Positions 39,701 to 52,605 of a stretch of DNA of 64,000 nt are shown one piece after another (within the stretch, counting starts at the first letter, position 1; each line of letters starts with the position of its first letter). Below the pieces are notes generated by a model. That model made no database searches. It saw nothing but the letters and a program-made list of their open reading frames with translations, and was not told where the DNA came from. Both the position numbers and the translations under genes were made by a program. Source of the stretch: Lota lota (lineage: Eukaryota; Chordata; Actinopteri; Gadiformes; Lotidae); the NCBI GenBank assembly GCA_026745465.1, contig JACYXH010000772.1, positions 4,266,385-4,330,384 on the forward strand. Reading direction: 5' to 3'.

Positions 39701-41770
39701 AACCTCAGAAACCTAGAGGTCAGGAGGTGTGTGAGGCTTGTGAGTGCAGTCCCACAGGCCACTGCTTGATCTACCAAACACACCTGTAATCTCTCTCATT
39801 AAGAAGCCTGATGATGCACTAAAATTGTAGAAAAATCATGAGCATGTGTGTGTTCGTGCATGCGTGCGTGCATGTGTCTGTATTATGTCGATGTGCATGT
39901 GTGTGTCTGTCTCTGTCTGTGTGGATCTTTGTGCGTGTGTGTGCACGTGTTTATGTGTGTGTGTTTGTGAGTGTGCAAGTGTGTTGACTCGCGTGTTCAC
40001 ACACAAATGGAAGATGCTAGACATCACAGTGATTTATTTTCCAGGCAATCTGCCTGCTCACAGTCATTTCTGGGTTGCTATAACAACAGCTGCTGCTATA
40101 TCGGTCACAGCTGTGGGTCACAGCTATCAGATGGGGGAGGGGGTTCCAGTGGGGCTGGGGGGGGGGGGGGGGGGGGGTGGCTTTATACATCCCCTGTAGT
40201 CACATCACTGTCTGTCTCACTGCTGTTTCTTTATCTCCTCCATCTTCACTGTCACTCTTCTGGAGCTAGCTGGCACCAGCTCCTATTCAAGAAGACAATA
40301 ATGTTCTCTCTCAGCCATTGTAATGTTAATACTACTGAAGCTTAAGGGGGCCACAGAGTTATGAAAAAGAGAAGCAGGTTGATATGAGGAATGATGTGAT
40401 ATGATAAAATCATATGAGGAATTTTTGCCTAAAAGCTGAGGTTTTACAGTTGCTGTTTATAGTAGATATTGTGTTTGTGTACCTCTCAATATCTGGATTT
40501 CTGAGCAAATGAGAAGAGCAGTTTACTTGTATATTTGGTATGTGCGCGGCTAGACATGAGTTTAAGATCTGTCCAGAACGATAATTTTCACAAGGAGATA
40601 ATGTTGGCTGATAAGTAGTGGAAAAGACTTTAAGCCTAAACTGGCTGTGCAATGCAATATATTTAATCCATTACAAGCATTTCTCTCACACAGGACATAA
40701 CAGTGTGTAACAGACACAATGCAGAATGATATCATTGCATCAAATATATGAATAAGATTATTGTCTACAGTATTTTCACTATATATTCAGGCAAATATGG
40801 AGCAGGTGCTATTGTAGTTGCTGGAGAACATAAGCAACAGCCGAGGTTAGAGGTTAGGGTGATAACACAGGTGTTCAGATTTCAGATGGACACGGTAAAG
40901 GAAAGGCAAAGACAACTTAATCAACTGAAATATTGTGAACTTACACAGTACTAAAAGTACTATTAGTAGTATTTTACTACAATACAAGATACACATCCAT
41001 ACAGTATATAAAGCAATGCAATCCTTTTTTTGTACAAAATAAAAATTAAAAGTAGAAAGAAGAGACTATATCACAGTAGAAACTGCATTTTGACTACCAT
41101 CTCAACATCGTCTATCAAAAGAGAATGAATCACACTGACAGAACAAACAAAATGTATCAGACATGCAGTTAGGTATTCCGTTTTTAAAATCAGTTTGCAT
41201 CTACTTGACCGTTGCACAATGCAAGCAATATAGTACAGTAGAGAGGGAACAGATGAGAAAATAATGGGATTAAAATGCTGAACAATGCATTTACATAATT
41301 TCTCTCCAAGTGACCATGTGTCTGACAGTACCATGAGTACTCGCTGTAAAGCTGACAAGTTTTTCAAAGTGTTTTCTGTGAGAACAATGTATGTGTACAT
41401 AATTGTGCTGCTGCCCCCAACATGTTGAAGTGGCCTTCATATCGGTCAGTACCTGGAAAAGAGAGAACAATACAAACGTATTCACATTCAAACACATCAT
41501 TCCCATTCAACAAAAACAAATAATCCTCATCTCATTAAACAGAAAAACAATAATGTACCTTCTAATGACACGTATGACCCTAAAGTAGCTCTTACACACA
41601 TAAACATACATTTCCATAATCAATATGGGATCAGGACAATAATGGTACTATGCACACAGTAGAATAGCAAACTATGAACACAGTAAGTATATGTACTGAA
41701 AATGGCTGGGATGGCAGTTTGTGTAGTGGGTAAAGAAGGAAATCAATAAAACGTTTGATGAAAGAACATA
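36701..41770. other. No gene seen; between drd2 side and scn3b
   Basis: The stretch has a GGAGG-rich patch (about 38350-38412), a GT patch (39845-39990) and a poly-G (about 40157-40178). The part closest to scn3b may include its 3' untranslated region, but I did not find a convincing minus-strand AATAAA. Confidence 0.4.
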
Positions 41771-41987
41771 GCTACAAGTACATACAATGTGTTTCAGTCA
41801 TATAGGTTGTAACAGTAAGCTATAACTACATACACTGTGTTTCAGTCTTAAAGGTTGTAACAGTAAGCTATATCTACATACACTGTGTTTCAGTCTTAAA
41901 GGTTGTAACAGTAAGCTATATCTACATACACTGTGTTTCAGTCTTAAAGGTTGTAACAGTAAGCTATAACTACATACACTGTTTTTG
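41771..41987. repeat. 48-bp tandem repeat, 4.5 units
   Basis: Units start at 41771, 41819, 41867, 41915 and 41963 (last one partial). Each contains CTACATACACTGTGTTTCAG and GGTTGTAACAGTAAGC. The inner units are almost identical and the first is the most diverged. The array lies about 360 bp downstream of the scn3b stop codon, so it is probably in the 3' UTR. Because 48 is a multiple of 3 it makes a false repetitive open frame on the minus strand. Confidence 0.92.
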
Positions 41988-42349
41988 AGTGACAAATGCA
42001 ATGTTGCTAATTGCATGCTGTTTACCAGTTTTACCGCCAAAACAAACTGTAGAGACCAGATGGCTGGATTTTAAGAAGCAAACTATATCAACAGCTATAG
42101 TGGATGTGTAACAATGAAGAGTCTAGCGATGCATTGTTTGCTATTTCAACAATAGCACAAAAAAACACCTACATATCCTACAGTCATCATGCGTTGTGTA
42201 TGGTTTGAAGACATTCATTTTACTGATACAACCTTTAATTGTGGAAATATGCAAAGGATGAGTTGAAATGAAGGGTGTAGTTTGTTTGGTTGCAGATCAA
42301 TTTGAGTCACTGGTAAAGTACCATGTAAGTGAATGCAAGACAACCACTT

Positions 42350-42422
42350 TTATTCGGTAACATCAGTAACCGGCTCAGCTGGATTGTCTTTTTGCTCAGA
42401 AGGTATGGCTAGGTAGTTTGTC
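42350..42422 (-). CDS. scn3b: scn3b exon 5 (C-terminal tail)
   Basis: It encodes Thr196 to Glu218 and a TAA stop (42350-42352). The CTGCAG acceptor lies at 42423-42428. The NYLAIPSEQKDNPAEPV segment corresponds to the conserved beta-3 cytoplasmic tail. It is only 73 bp and was found by looking for the expected tail. Confidence 0.93.
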
Positions 42423-45400
42423 CTGCAGAAAAAACAAAGGCATTTCTAGAACTGAAAACTCAACTGGGTTTATTTAGTAAATGCGACATTTCTAGGTTGA
42501 TCATTGCACAATACATTTCACCCATTCCTAGTGCTAAATCTCATAGCAAATCCTGATGCAAATATGTCTTACTTGTGTTTTTATAATTCTGAATAAACAC
42601 AAATAAATAAACACATAAATAAATGAAGCAGACTAGACAGGCAGCATATTTTGTTAATCGTGTCAAGGAACAAAATAATATCTCTTTAGAAAATGCCATA
42701 TTTAGTTTCTTGAAGAAAATATAATTAAATATGTGTATATTGTGAGTATGTAAAATTCAATATTAACAATAATGCTAGATTTATCATAGCAATACAATTG
42801 GAATGCTAATAATCAAATGAAACATTATTTACATCTACGGTAACATTATCAGTGTATTTGTCAATTTCTCTTGGCTACATAATGGCAGTGTTGAGCGATC
42901 AACTTATCACTATAAATGCACAAAACATGACCTCTGAACTTTGAACTACGTCTGCATTCACTGTGAAGTGCTTCATCCAACAGAGGCTCTGCTGTGAGTG
43001 GGTGCACTTAATCATGGGTTCTTCCAAAGAGTACTCCAACCAGCCATAGCGTAGAATGCCCATCACTAATAATAGTCCCAGAGTCAGCATTATCTTTGTA
43101 CTGTCATTCTAGCCCACTCTCAAATGTAAATCAGCGCAGATTCCTGTAAACGGACTGTCACTGTATATTTTTCATACTTCTGACTGACTCGACTCCGGCT
43201 ACATATAGATCATAGATCTGTTGCCAGATTGGTGCAGCAATAAGCAGCATAAGTCATCTGATTTCAACCTATTGACTCCCAGTGGAAAACAGTGAGGAAG
43301 TCTAGTCTGATGGAGATCAGGAACAAACATGAATCGGTCCCTAATGGTTGAATTTGAAAGTGTTCCTTGCTTTGACCCTGGATGACTTAACATGTAGCAT
43401 GGGCCCCATAGGAGAAGCACCGTGCAGTGATTGAATAATAGACAGGACATAGCATACAATGGAATGATTTTCGTGTCTTGAAAGCGAATGGGCTGTTCCA
43501 ATGGGAGTTGGAGCAATGCAACTAGTTGGTGGTTGTGTGGAAAGCATTGGTTTTACATCTGCATTTGTAGATTGTAAATGTTCACAGATGGCGCGGAGCC
43601 ATCTTTGAAAATAGGAGAGACCCCCAGTGTGTGACACCATTTACAATTCTTACTGCACCAAATGCCTAAAAACTGCCTATGGATACAATATTTGTGCCTA
43701 TTCACTTGGATTGAAGAACATCTGCCATGTTGTTCATTACGTTTCTATCAAGTTAGTCCAGGAAGATCATTGAAGACCTGCCCACATCAGCTGATGGGCT
43801 GTCAGATAGCCTCTATTATTCCCTCAATCACATTCAAACTAGACGTGAGAGCAGTCGTCACAACTTATCAACTCACAGACCGCTAGCGTTGCAATAAAAT
43901 GCCTTCACCGCGCAACTCAAATTGTTGAATTGCATGACTGAACTTAACTTAACTTACATGACTGAATGGCATTACTGAACTGCAGTTTTTGTTTTTGTCA
44001 GAAATGAAAGCATGTCCTTTTTTCCTCTGATTATTCCTTAGCAACCTGTGACTGTTGTGCTGACTGAATGTTTCATAAATTGTGACAAGAACGCATAATC
44101 ATTTCACCACATCACGCTATAGTGACTTCATGTTCCGTTGCTGCACAACTGTGCACTGTTCATCAGCGGATGTGTTCTGCATTATATAAGAAACATGGAG
44201 TCACTCAGTGGCTGTATGTCCAGTGAAACACTTATCACCACTTATCTACTCTAGACTATACAGGCTGGTGTTGTCGGGTCATAAATTGCCTGTCTGGATT
44301 CCTGATGAAGTGGCCAAGTCAGCAGTTTGGCATCCCACAGAGACCTGACCACACAGGTATGTTCTGGTCTTGGGCAGGCAATCAAAGGTGATGCAAAAAC
44401 TCTGTTTATGACAGAGTTGCAGATCTGGCAGGGATGCGAAAAAAAAAAGCTGTTTAGAATTGAAATGGGAATGGGAGTCAGCAGTGCTCAGATTTACCCA
44501 CACCTGCCACGTGGCCTTCCAAAAGACAGATTAGTGTGGCACTATATAACTCTCCCTCTCTCTAACTCTCTCTCACTCTCTGTCTCCCTCTCTCTGTCTC
44601 TCTATGTCTCACTCACTCTCTGTCTCGCCGTATTTTTCTCTCTCCCTGTCTCCTCCGGTCTCCTTCTTTATTTTTCTTCCCTTTCTAACTTAATATTTCT
44701 TTCTTACCCTCTCATAAACACTCACAAACATTTACTCTCGCTGCCTCAACATGGTTTCAACGTTTGCCTCCACTACCCCCCTCACATGTTTAGCTGTGCG
44801 TGTCTGCAATTATCCTTCAGTGAAGCTTGATCAAGGTCAATAGGAGAAGCAACACAGCTCATTCAAAACCATGTCAGTGCCCCTGGCTGACATAGCAAAA
44901 TATAGCATGTAGTTTGCTCTGTGGAGTTGCGATTGTGTGTTTTTGCAGGTGTGTGTGCATCTGTGTGTGTTTGCATGTGTGTGTGTGTGTGTGTGTTTGC
45001 ATGTGTGTTTGGATGTGTGTGTGTGTGGTGTGTGTGTGTGTGTTTGCATGTGTGTGTGCGCACAGATTTGCATGTGTGTCTGCCTGTCTTTATCTGCCTG
45101 TATGTCTGCCGTGTCTGCCTGCCTGTGTGGCTGTATGTCCGCCTGTCTGTGAGGCTGTATGTCTGCCAGTGTCTGCTTGTCTGTGTGGCTGTATGTCCGC
45201 CTGTCTGTGAGGCTGTATGTCTGCCAGTGTCTGCTTGTCTGTGAAGCTGTATGTCTGCCTGTGTCTGCCTGTGTCTGCCCACCTGTGTGGCTGTATGTCT
45301 CCTTGTGTCTGTCTGTCTGTGAGGCTGCATGTCTGCCTGTGTCCATGTCTGCCCATAGATGCCCTTCCTGGAAGGTGTCTTATGTCTGGGATGTGAACTC

Positions 45401-45574
45401 ACGCCGGGTCCTGGGTCTGGTCGTCGGCCTTGGAGATCTTCCTGTAGCAGTAGACCATCTCCACCAGGAGCCACAGGGTGAGGCACACCAGCAGCACGTA
45501 CATCATGACCTCAGAGTACAGCGACGCAGGGTCAGCTTTGGCTGCAGAGCAACACACACATGCACACACGCACG

Positions 45575-45621
<47 letters not shown>

Positions 45622-48600
45622 CACAGCACAGTGTGAGCTACGAGAGTCTTACTTCACCTCGTCTTAAGGATCATTGGCGTTGTTCATACATGACGTCTGG
45701 TGGGACTTAAATGTTATGGTGTGGGGCCATACAGTTCTAATTGTTTCATGGCTGTTGCCATAGAGACTGTAGAGAGGGTGAGAGTGCTGCTAGTAGATGG
45801 ACAGCGACTGAATCACAGTTTAATTGTACAAACAGTGGCTGTTTTTCTACTGAATATGTGCAACAGTCCCGTGTTCAAGTTGCTTAATCAGACAGAGGTC
45901 GACAAGCGCCAGTACAGTTTAAATCCATACCAGGTTTTATGTTGATCTACCGATGTGCTGAAACGCTCATAAGTGATACCTTTGGGTGGTGCTAATTAGC
46001 AAAGATCCAGATGGTTGAGTTAAAATGCTGGGCAGAATTGCTCCTTTCTAAACCCGGAAATGTGACCTCTGTCTAATACGACCCTATCAACTCTGAATGC
46101 CGACCTTACAGTGTCCACTAACTGTTAGCCAAGCATGTACTCTCATGTAGTATCCAGAAGTGAAACATGCTTTTTGATGCAAAACCTTTTTTGTGACAAT
46201 GATGCGCAAGCCAATGTTATTTACAGTACAGTATGACTACATGGTATGCTCCTATTGTGTCTCTATACGTAGTTTAGCTAAAATCAGATTAAAAGATGGT
46301 TATGCACATGTCACAGTGGTTTGCATGCCATTGCAATTATATCAGCTTCCCGGTATAGCACTGCTAATTTAGAGAGATTGATGAGTGATGAAAACCATTG
46401 TGACAATGAACGAGTGCCAAACCCCAAACAAGCCGTAAGAACCATTACAAATATGTAATGTGTTTTAACAGTGACTTCTGAAAGAGACTATGGGCGTGTA
46501 ACTCAATCCATTCCAAGAACAGAGTGGCCAAAAAACCATGACCTAATCCATGTTGCTTTAGTGAGCAAAGACGTCATTGCTGTAACCAATACTTACATAT
46601 TCTGCATACTGGCCTATGGCTTTTTGAAATCTGGCCCCACTACACTACAAAGATGCAGGGAGATGATGTAACTAAGTGTGCGGTATGAAAATACAAAGTA
46701 GTTTATAGTAAACAACAATACACTTTGATTATTATAACATCCAGTGTTTTGCACTACTTTTTCAGGTACAACTCAACCAGCCACTAAGTGGATGTCTCCA
46801 TCCAACATTTAACCACACTAGGTGCACACAGATAGAGATATTAAAGACACGAGGGATCTGTACATAGTTTCAAATACACATGTACTGTATATTTGAACGA
46901 GGTGAAAAACAACACATTCAGCAAGCCAAGCATTCGGGAAAGCAGAATACATTACCCCTTATAAAAGATAGCAAAGCAGGTGGTTTGAATTAACCCCTTC
47001 ACTGACAATAGGAGAAAACTTTGTAAAAGTGTTAAAAAACTCATAACAAAAAAGGGGACAGAAGGACATTGGTGGTGTTAGTAGCAGACAGGTTTTCACA
47101 CAAGTGTATTATTTGAGGAGGTAGCAAGTCACAAAAAATTATAATTATTATAAAAATAAAAATGTACAATCCCTTTGCATGTTCTTATTGAGACTAACAC
47201 ATTCAGGCAAATGTTATCATCACACATAGAAGTGAAACACTGCATAACAGCGATTTCACCAACACATTTTTTAAATAAACACAACCAAAGTTCCCCCAAA
47301 GGATTTGTTGCACTATCATGATCACATTTTAAAGGACAACTGAAAAACATGACATGCCTACAATTCTCAGAACTAAGGATGTCATTTATCATAGTGACCC
47401 AAATTCTTTGCAGGATTTAATTAGCATAATTAATTGCTTAATTAATTAGGAGTAATGGCACTAATCCAATAAAATGAATGTGGATTTGTGAGAGTTCTGT
47501 ATTAAGTGATGGCAAGAATGTTGATAACTTTTAAGAAAAATAACTACAAGAAGAACTACAACTTCTACCAAGAAGATGTGCTTGAGAAGACAAAATGTTA
47601 AGCTATGGGTCCATGTGGACAATATCTTTCAAGTCTCAACTCAACAGCTATCCTCTACAGTGAGCTATGTGGTTCAGCCTATAGATTATCGCTGAGGAAC
47701 AAGCGTACTTTCAAGCACTTTGGAGGGAACTCAGAGATAACAAAAAGTCAAAAGTACACACTGGCCTCACCTGTTGGATTCACCTTCAACTGGATTACCT
47801 TGGTCTTGTTGACCGAGGGGGTGAAGTAGTCAAACTTAAACTGACGAAGCACTTCGCAGCGGTAGGTACCGCTGTCGTTAAGGGAGACGTTTAGGATCCA
47901 AATGGAGACGTCCTGAAGGTCTAAACTTCCGTTCCACAAGATACGTTTCTCCCACGGGCCCTTCACCTCCTTTGGGTGCCCATTCCTATACTGGTAGATC
48001 TGGTAGAGAGGGGAAGCTTAGTTCCAATTAAAGACATAAATACACACAAACTCAAATGAAGATGCATTACGAATGCAAATAAATACATACATATACTTTG
48101 ATACAAATAAATGGGTCACCGGATATTAAGTTAAACACTTGATAATATTTTGGAATAATAATACAATTATTTATATTCACATATCCACATATTGAAAGTG
48201 GCACTCTGTAACTTTGTCACTCGAGACATCACTTATTCTATAGTAGTTTTAACTTTTCCCCCTGCATATATCGCAATGTTCAGCTATTAAAAAGTGTAAA
48301 AAAAAATCATCTTTAAATCTATTTGATCTGTGGGGAAAAAAGTGCAAGAAAATCAGATTTTAAGCAAAAGTGATGGCTGCAGGGAAAAAGCTAGATTGAA
48401 ATGATAATGACTTTAACATCCAGTCCTAAATCGATCGGTCTGTACTAGCATCATGGAGGGAGCAAGGAAGGAGCAGCGGCGGAGGCCTACAGGGATGGAC
48501 AGGTTGTTGGTGAGGTAGAACCAGTCCACGCGCGTCAATGCCTTGACCTCCTCTCTGGTCATGCAGGCGATGCAGGTGAGCTTCATGGCAGTGCCCAGCA

Positions 48601-50022
48601 CAGCCTCCGTCTCCGAGGGAATGTCTACGCACACCGGATGGCCCAAACGCACTGAGACACACAGAGAGACAGCAGGGGGAAAAACGGGACTCATTATCAA
48701 GGTAGATCTATACTGGAAGATCTGGCAGAGAGGAGAGGGAAGCTTTGATTGGTCGCTGGAACACAGCAGGGGTAAGAGGTCATTGTGTATGAGGGTATCA
48801 CAGGTGAAACCAACCAATGTGTCTTTTATCCAAAGACACATACAGTGAATACAGGTACATGCCATTAATGAGCAGGTATGCGTTAGGGCATCATGCCTAC
48901 AGGTAGGCTGCAGACATGGTGGATCGAACATGGTTCCTTCCGTCTGGGCAATCAGACACCCTAACCTCGGCCCACCATAGGACTAAAATCACCTGGAGAA
49001 AGTTATATTGGAATTATATGTTCAAATATATGCCTACAATGTCCATATAGATATATGTTTGTCTATGCTGGAATAGTGTTTCAATTGAAACGTGGTTAGG
49101 GTGGTGATTGATTTTGTTTTAAATAATTCATACCCATCTTCTGAAATAACCTCTTTGCAAGAGGCTGGCATTTTATGCAGGCTATTTTATTGTTGTTTGA
49201 AAACCAATAGAAACCCACAGCCTCAAAGATTATAGTCTATGGTTGTTGTTGTTCTCATTGAGGTCAGCAGTATATTAGGTCTACTTGTATACGCATGTGT
49301 GTATGTGTATGTTATTGTTGTATGTTTGGTTAAATGTATTATCATAGCATCTTTCCTGGGCTGGCAAAACATGAGTTCAAATATATTAAATATAAACAGT
49401 AAACAAAATCAAAATTTAATTTGGTTAACGTAGATTAAAAATATTAAATATGAGCTACTGGGTTATTCCAGTATGTGGGGGTGAGCTTGACATGGAGGCC
49501 TTTGTGTGAGTGTTTCAGTGCTGAATCCTGTTCTTAGCTCTTATGTAACCCCTAGCCCCCTGAGCAGACTGTCCTTACACCAATTACATTCACATGCCTT
49601 TCTACACAGGCTCACAGAACCAGACATAACATGTGTGCATGTGAGTGGGCAAGGGGAAGTGGGGGTAGCCTACTGCTACTCACTGCTAGTCTGAAGATGT
49701 GTCCATTGTTTAAAAGGAGATGCTACTATTATTGTTTTGTGTTTGTATTAGTGGGGAATGTATTCAGCTGGGTATGGTTTAAAACCAGTTATTTGAAGGA
49801 TTTAGGAAAGGGAACAGGGAAACTTGGTTGATGATGCAATGGGCCATTCAGGCATGCTGACCTTGTGATTCAGGTTTAGAATATACACACACACATATAT
49901 AGGGAAATAAATGCCATAGAAAAAAATATATGAATAATTTCACATAAATCACTCATAGCCTACTTACCCATACACATTAAAAGTAACAGCATATGCAGTC
50001 GACCGCTGAGAGGGCCTATCAT
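42350..50022 (-). CDS. scn3b: Sodium channel beta-3 subunit, complete five-exon gene
   Basis: This is the auxiliary beta subunit of voltage-gated sodium channels, a type I membrane protein that tunes gating and surface expression of the alpha subunit. I joined exons 49968-50022, 48491-48651, 47771-47999, 45403-45541 and 42350-42422. All introns are GT/AG and phases agree (1, 0, 1, 2), giving 657 nt and 218 residues; human beta-3 has 215. Residues 1-22 include a signal peptide (MLLLLMCM). An Ig V domain follows, with Cys26, Cys45, Cys48 and Cys120 placed as in the two known beta-3 disulfides. It has WNGS and NVSLND glycosylation sites and the DSGTYRC motif (114-120). The membrane span is about 160-180 (VMMYVLLVCLTLWLLVEMVY). 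The tail holds YRKISKAD and NYLAIPSE. These last motifs and the length favour beta-3 over beta-1. I kept the first ATG; Met11 is an alternative. Confidence 0.95.
44540..45060. repeat. CT-rich and GT-rich microsatellites in scn3b intron 4
   Basis: CT-rich runs at about 44553-44690 and GT-rich runs at about 44932-45060. Confidence 0.85.
45070..45355. repeat. 58-bp-unit tandem repeat beside scn3b exon 4
   Basis: CTGTGTGGCTGTATGTCCGC recurs at 45123 and 45181, with further partial, diverged units made of CTGTCTG and GCTGTATGTCTGCC. The array stops about 45 bp from the exon 4 donor. The minus-strand frames (His/Gln/Thr/Arg-rich) are repeat translation and not protein. Confidence 0.85.
45403..45541 (-). 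CDS. scn3b: scn3b exon 4 (membrane span)
   Basis: It encodes residues 149-195: the stalk, the transmembrane helix and the start of the cytoplasmic tail. The acceptor CTGCAG is at 45542-45547 and the donor GTGAGT follows 45403 (phase 2). A (CA)n array lies just outside on the acceptor side (about 45549-45620). Confidence 0.95.
45549..45620. repeat. (CA)n microsatellite at the intron 3 acceptor
   Basis: CA run with GCACGCACGCGCGC interruptions, beginning within 10 bp of the exon 4 acceptor. On the gene strand it is a GT run, not the usual pyrimidine tract. Confidence 0.9.
47771..47999 (-). CDS. scn3b: scn3b exon 3 (second half of Ig domain)
   Basis: It encodes residues 73-148, including ILWNGSLDLQDVSIWILNVS and DSGTYRC. 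The donor is GTGAGG. The acceptor could be at 48000 or nine bases further in; the outer site keeps IYQ, as the family requires. Confidence 0.95.
48491..48651 (-). CDS. scn3b: scn3b exon 2 (first half of Ig domain)
   Basis: It encodes residues 19-72, with VCVDIPSETEAV and the CIACMTREEV cysteine pair. The donor GTAGGC after ATCCCT is not optimal, but it restores phase 0 and joins to IYQYRNG. Compared with human beta-3, a few residues are missing at this junction. Confidence 0.92.
48815..48985 (-). mobile_element. tRNA-derived SINE with an L2-like tail
   Basis: On the minus strand the head (48982 to about 48917) reads GTGGGCCGAGGTTAGGG (A-box-like) and then CATGTTCGATCCACC (B-box-like). The body ends with CACTGTATGTGTCTTTGGATA and AAAGACACAT at about 48822-48845. 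That tail resembles the LINE tail at about 21590-21625, as in the HE1/V-SINE type that borrows LINE machinery. It lies in scn3b intron 1. Confidence 0.72.
49968..50022 (-). CDS. scn3b: scn3b exon 1 (start and signal peptide)
   Basis: ATG at 50020-50022 and 18 codons (MIGPLSGRLHMLLLLMCM), then GTAAGTAGG as donor in phase 1. The split codon is completed exactly by exon 2. The stretch is too short to stand out alone; the frame match and the hydrophobic core support it. Confidence 0.85.
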
Positions 50023-52605
50023 AGTGAACACTTTAAGGGAACTAATAATGATCAGTGTCTTTAACTTCTGAGTCCTGTGGGATCCCTTCAGTGGTTCTCC
50101 TGGAAGTGATCTCAGGTCAGGGCGGCGGATGGTCCGAGTTATTGAGAGGACATTTCTTCAGGACCAAGGCCAGCGCCCATCCGCCACAAATCCGGCAGCC
50201 GATTACTTAAAATCACCAGTCTGAGGTCCAAAGGAGAGCCTGGTTCAAATGCCAACGTCTCTGTATTCCAGTATCAAAAAATAACTATGGGAAGCAGAAT
50301 GTTGGTAAGACTTTGAGGGCTGTCCATCTATAACAATGTACAATAATTGCTCTTCTAGGACATTATTCACCAACTTATCAACGTTGCTACATTCCGGACT
50401 GCACAAAAGGATTGTGTCCGCGCTGAAATTGCTCTTTATATCAAAAGCTAAAAGATAAAGTGGCGCAGAGGTGCTGCCATCTGCTCCAAACAGCCTACAT
50501 CACATCTCAAGAACAACGAATCAACAAAACAAGAGACCTGTAGAGTCCGGAAATCCACTTCCGTAAGCGAGTTTTTGCAACGTTGCTCCAAGACGACAGA
50601 GAAACAGGCCAAACGTGTTACTACCTAACAAAGAATATTACTCGGACATAGATTATCTTTTTCTCGAAATCATCAGATACGGACGAGTAATGACATTATC
50701 AAGCCGCAGCCCACTGCCTTTGTTTTCTCAGCAAGCAGTCACTTTGTGTGGCAGCACTTCGGCTCTGATACGCATGCGTGACTCCCACACTAGAGCAGGC
50801 TCGAGCGCAGTACCACAAGTATCACTTTCCATGTCGATCTTTTATTCATCTTCAACGTCGTGTGCGTTTTTACGATATTTTACAATTGTGATTATACAGA
50901 TGTCACAATAGAAAATTGCTAGAAAAACATAACCTACCACAAATTTAACTCTCAAGCAAACTGATTCGAAGACGTTCACGGAGTTTGGTGCGAGAAAAGT
51001 AGGCTAATACTTTTCCAAAGTTGCTTTTTTTCTAGTAAGGAGGAGAATCGACCAAAGATGCCCTTGCTGCTTCACTTTGTTCATGAAGAGCTGTTATGGT
51101 CATGTCATGGTGACTCAGAACCTGCGGGTCTCTTGAGGCATTAGGCCCAAAACGCGCGTGCCATTCCCTATAGGGCTTACGTGATTAAACCGATGGGAAC
51201 AACATATATAGCATTCATATAAAAGAGAGCAATGTTGAAAAGAGAGCAGCCAAATGTTGATGACAGGAACATTGATTTAATTTTACATCACATGGGTGCT
51301 TTCAAAATACATGCATAGGCCTACATAATAATAACTGTTTGCTGAAACATAGGCTATTGAAGCTGATAAACTGCTGCAGATTATTAATACACCACAAATC
51401 TATGAGAACGAATATGATATGTATCAACTGGGGTTCAGGAGATAAAAGTCTTAAGTATGGCCTATCATATGTCAAATTCCTGTCTATATTTGGCTAATAC
51501 ACACTATCAGAAGCCCTTGGTTATTTGTATGTATTTTACGCTGAAGTCTAAGCTAAAGTCTTTTCTGTCAAGGTTCCTCGCCTTTAGAATAAACTAGTGC
51601 AGAAAAACGGAAACACAGAAAGTCACTTTTAAACCTCACCTCTGAAAACGAGTAAAATAAAAACGAATTCAAACTCCTAGTGTTGCTGTATAGACTATTG
51701 ATTTGTATTGTACAATTAGGTCTTTGGCCTATTCACCCATGCAATGTTTTGGTGTATTACCCTACATGAGGCGAGTAACCCATTGCACTGGAACACAATA
51801 GCGACATACATTTATTCACACAGTGTCGCTGCTATTATATAAGACCAGTTATTAGTGTCACTCTTGTGCCCGTGACACCCACATACAGAGGCTGGAGTGG
51901 GATAAAAGAGTGGGGGCCCCCGAGCAGCACTATTATTATACCTCCTATTTTTTACATTACAGTCCGCGTAGTTGATGTTGGTTTTGTAGAGCGGTGTGAT
52001 TAAATATTGTTTGCCATAAGAGAAACATAAAATAAAATAAAATATATATATTTCAAAAGTTAATTCAGAAGCAAATTTGGCTTCTGGAATGACAAATAAA
52101 CGCTAATTTACTAGAACATCTATTATGTACAATCTTATTATAATCTGGTCATTTGTGTAAATATCTTTCAACTTTCTTTGGTGATACTTGTATTACATTT
52201 CCCCATCTCTGCAAGCTGCTTGTTTGATATCCTTTTGAACCCCTGCCATTGCAATGAAGTGCCAGTCTTGTTCATGTCACCCATTGGTCAACCCTGTATT
52301 TGTGAATAGCCCACGGCTGAAATAGCAGGCTGAGGTGAACCTGCAATGCAACTGCTGGGACTGGAGTCTTTAAGAGCTAGAATAATCCTGCTGTGACATC
52401 AATGTGTGTAATCTATGGACTAATGTATGGAGGAATTAAAGGCTTAGAAGGATAGGCAGAGTCAAGGATTTACTCATTCCATTATGGATTACGCCATTTA
52501 AAATGTGTGGCTGTACTGTACATATATAATGCTGAAGACACAAAATCGTATTGGTAAATGCTCTTTGATCCGCAGTCACAACAACCATATAAAGCAACAT
52601 AGAAA
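50023..52605. other. scn3b 5' side; no further gene seen
   Basis: The first several hundred bases should hold the scn3b 5' UTR and promoter. The zone 50380-50830 has more CpG than its surroundings. No coding exon recognised. Confidence 0.4.

Noticed and set aside
41798..42040. 80-residue repetitive minus-strand protein
   Set aside because: It is the translation of the 48-bp tandem repeat, whose period is a multiple of three.
44837..45486. Long His/Gln/Thr-rich minus-strand frames next to scn3b exon 4
   Set aside because: They read through the 58-bp and GT repeats of intron 4. The real exon uses the donor at 45402.
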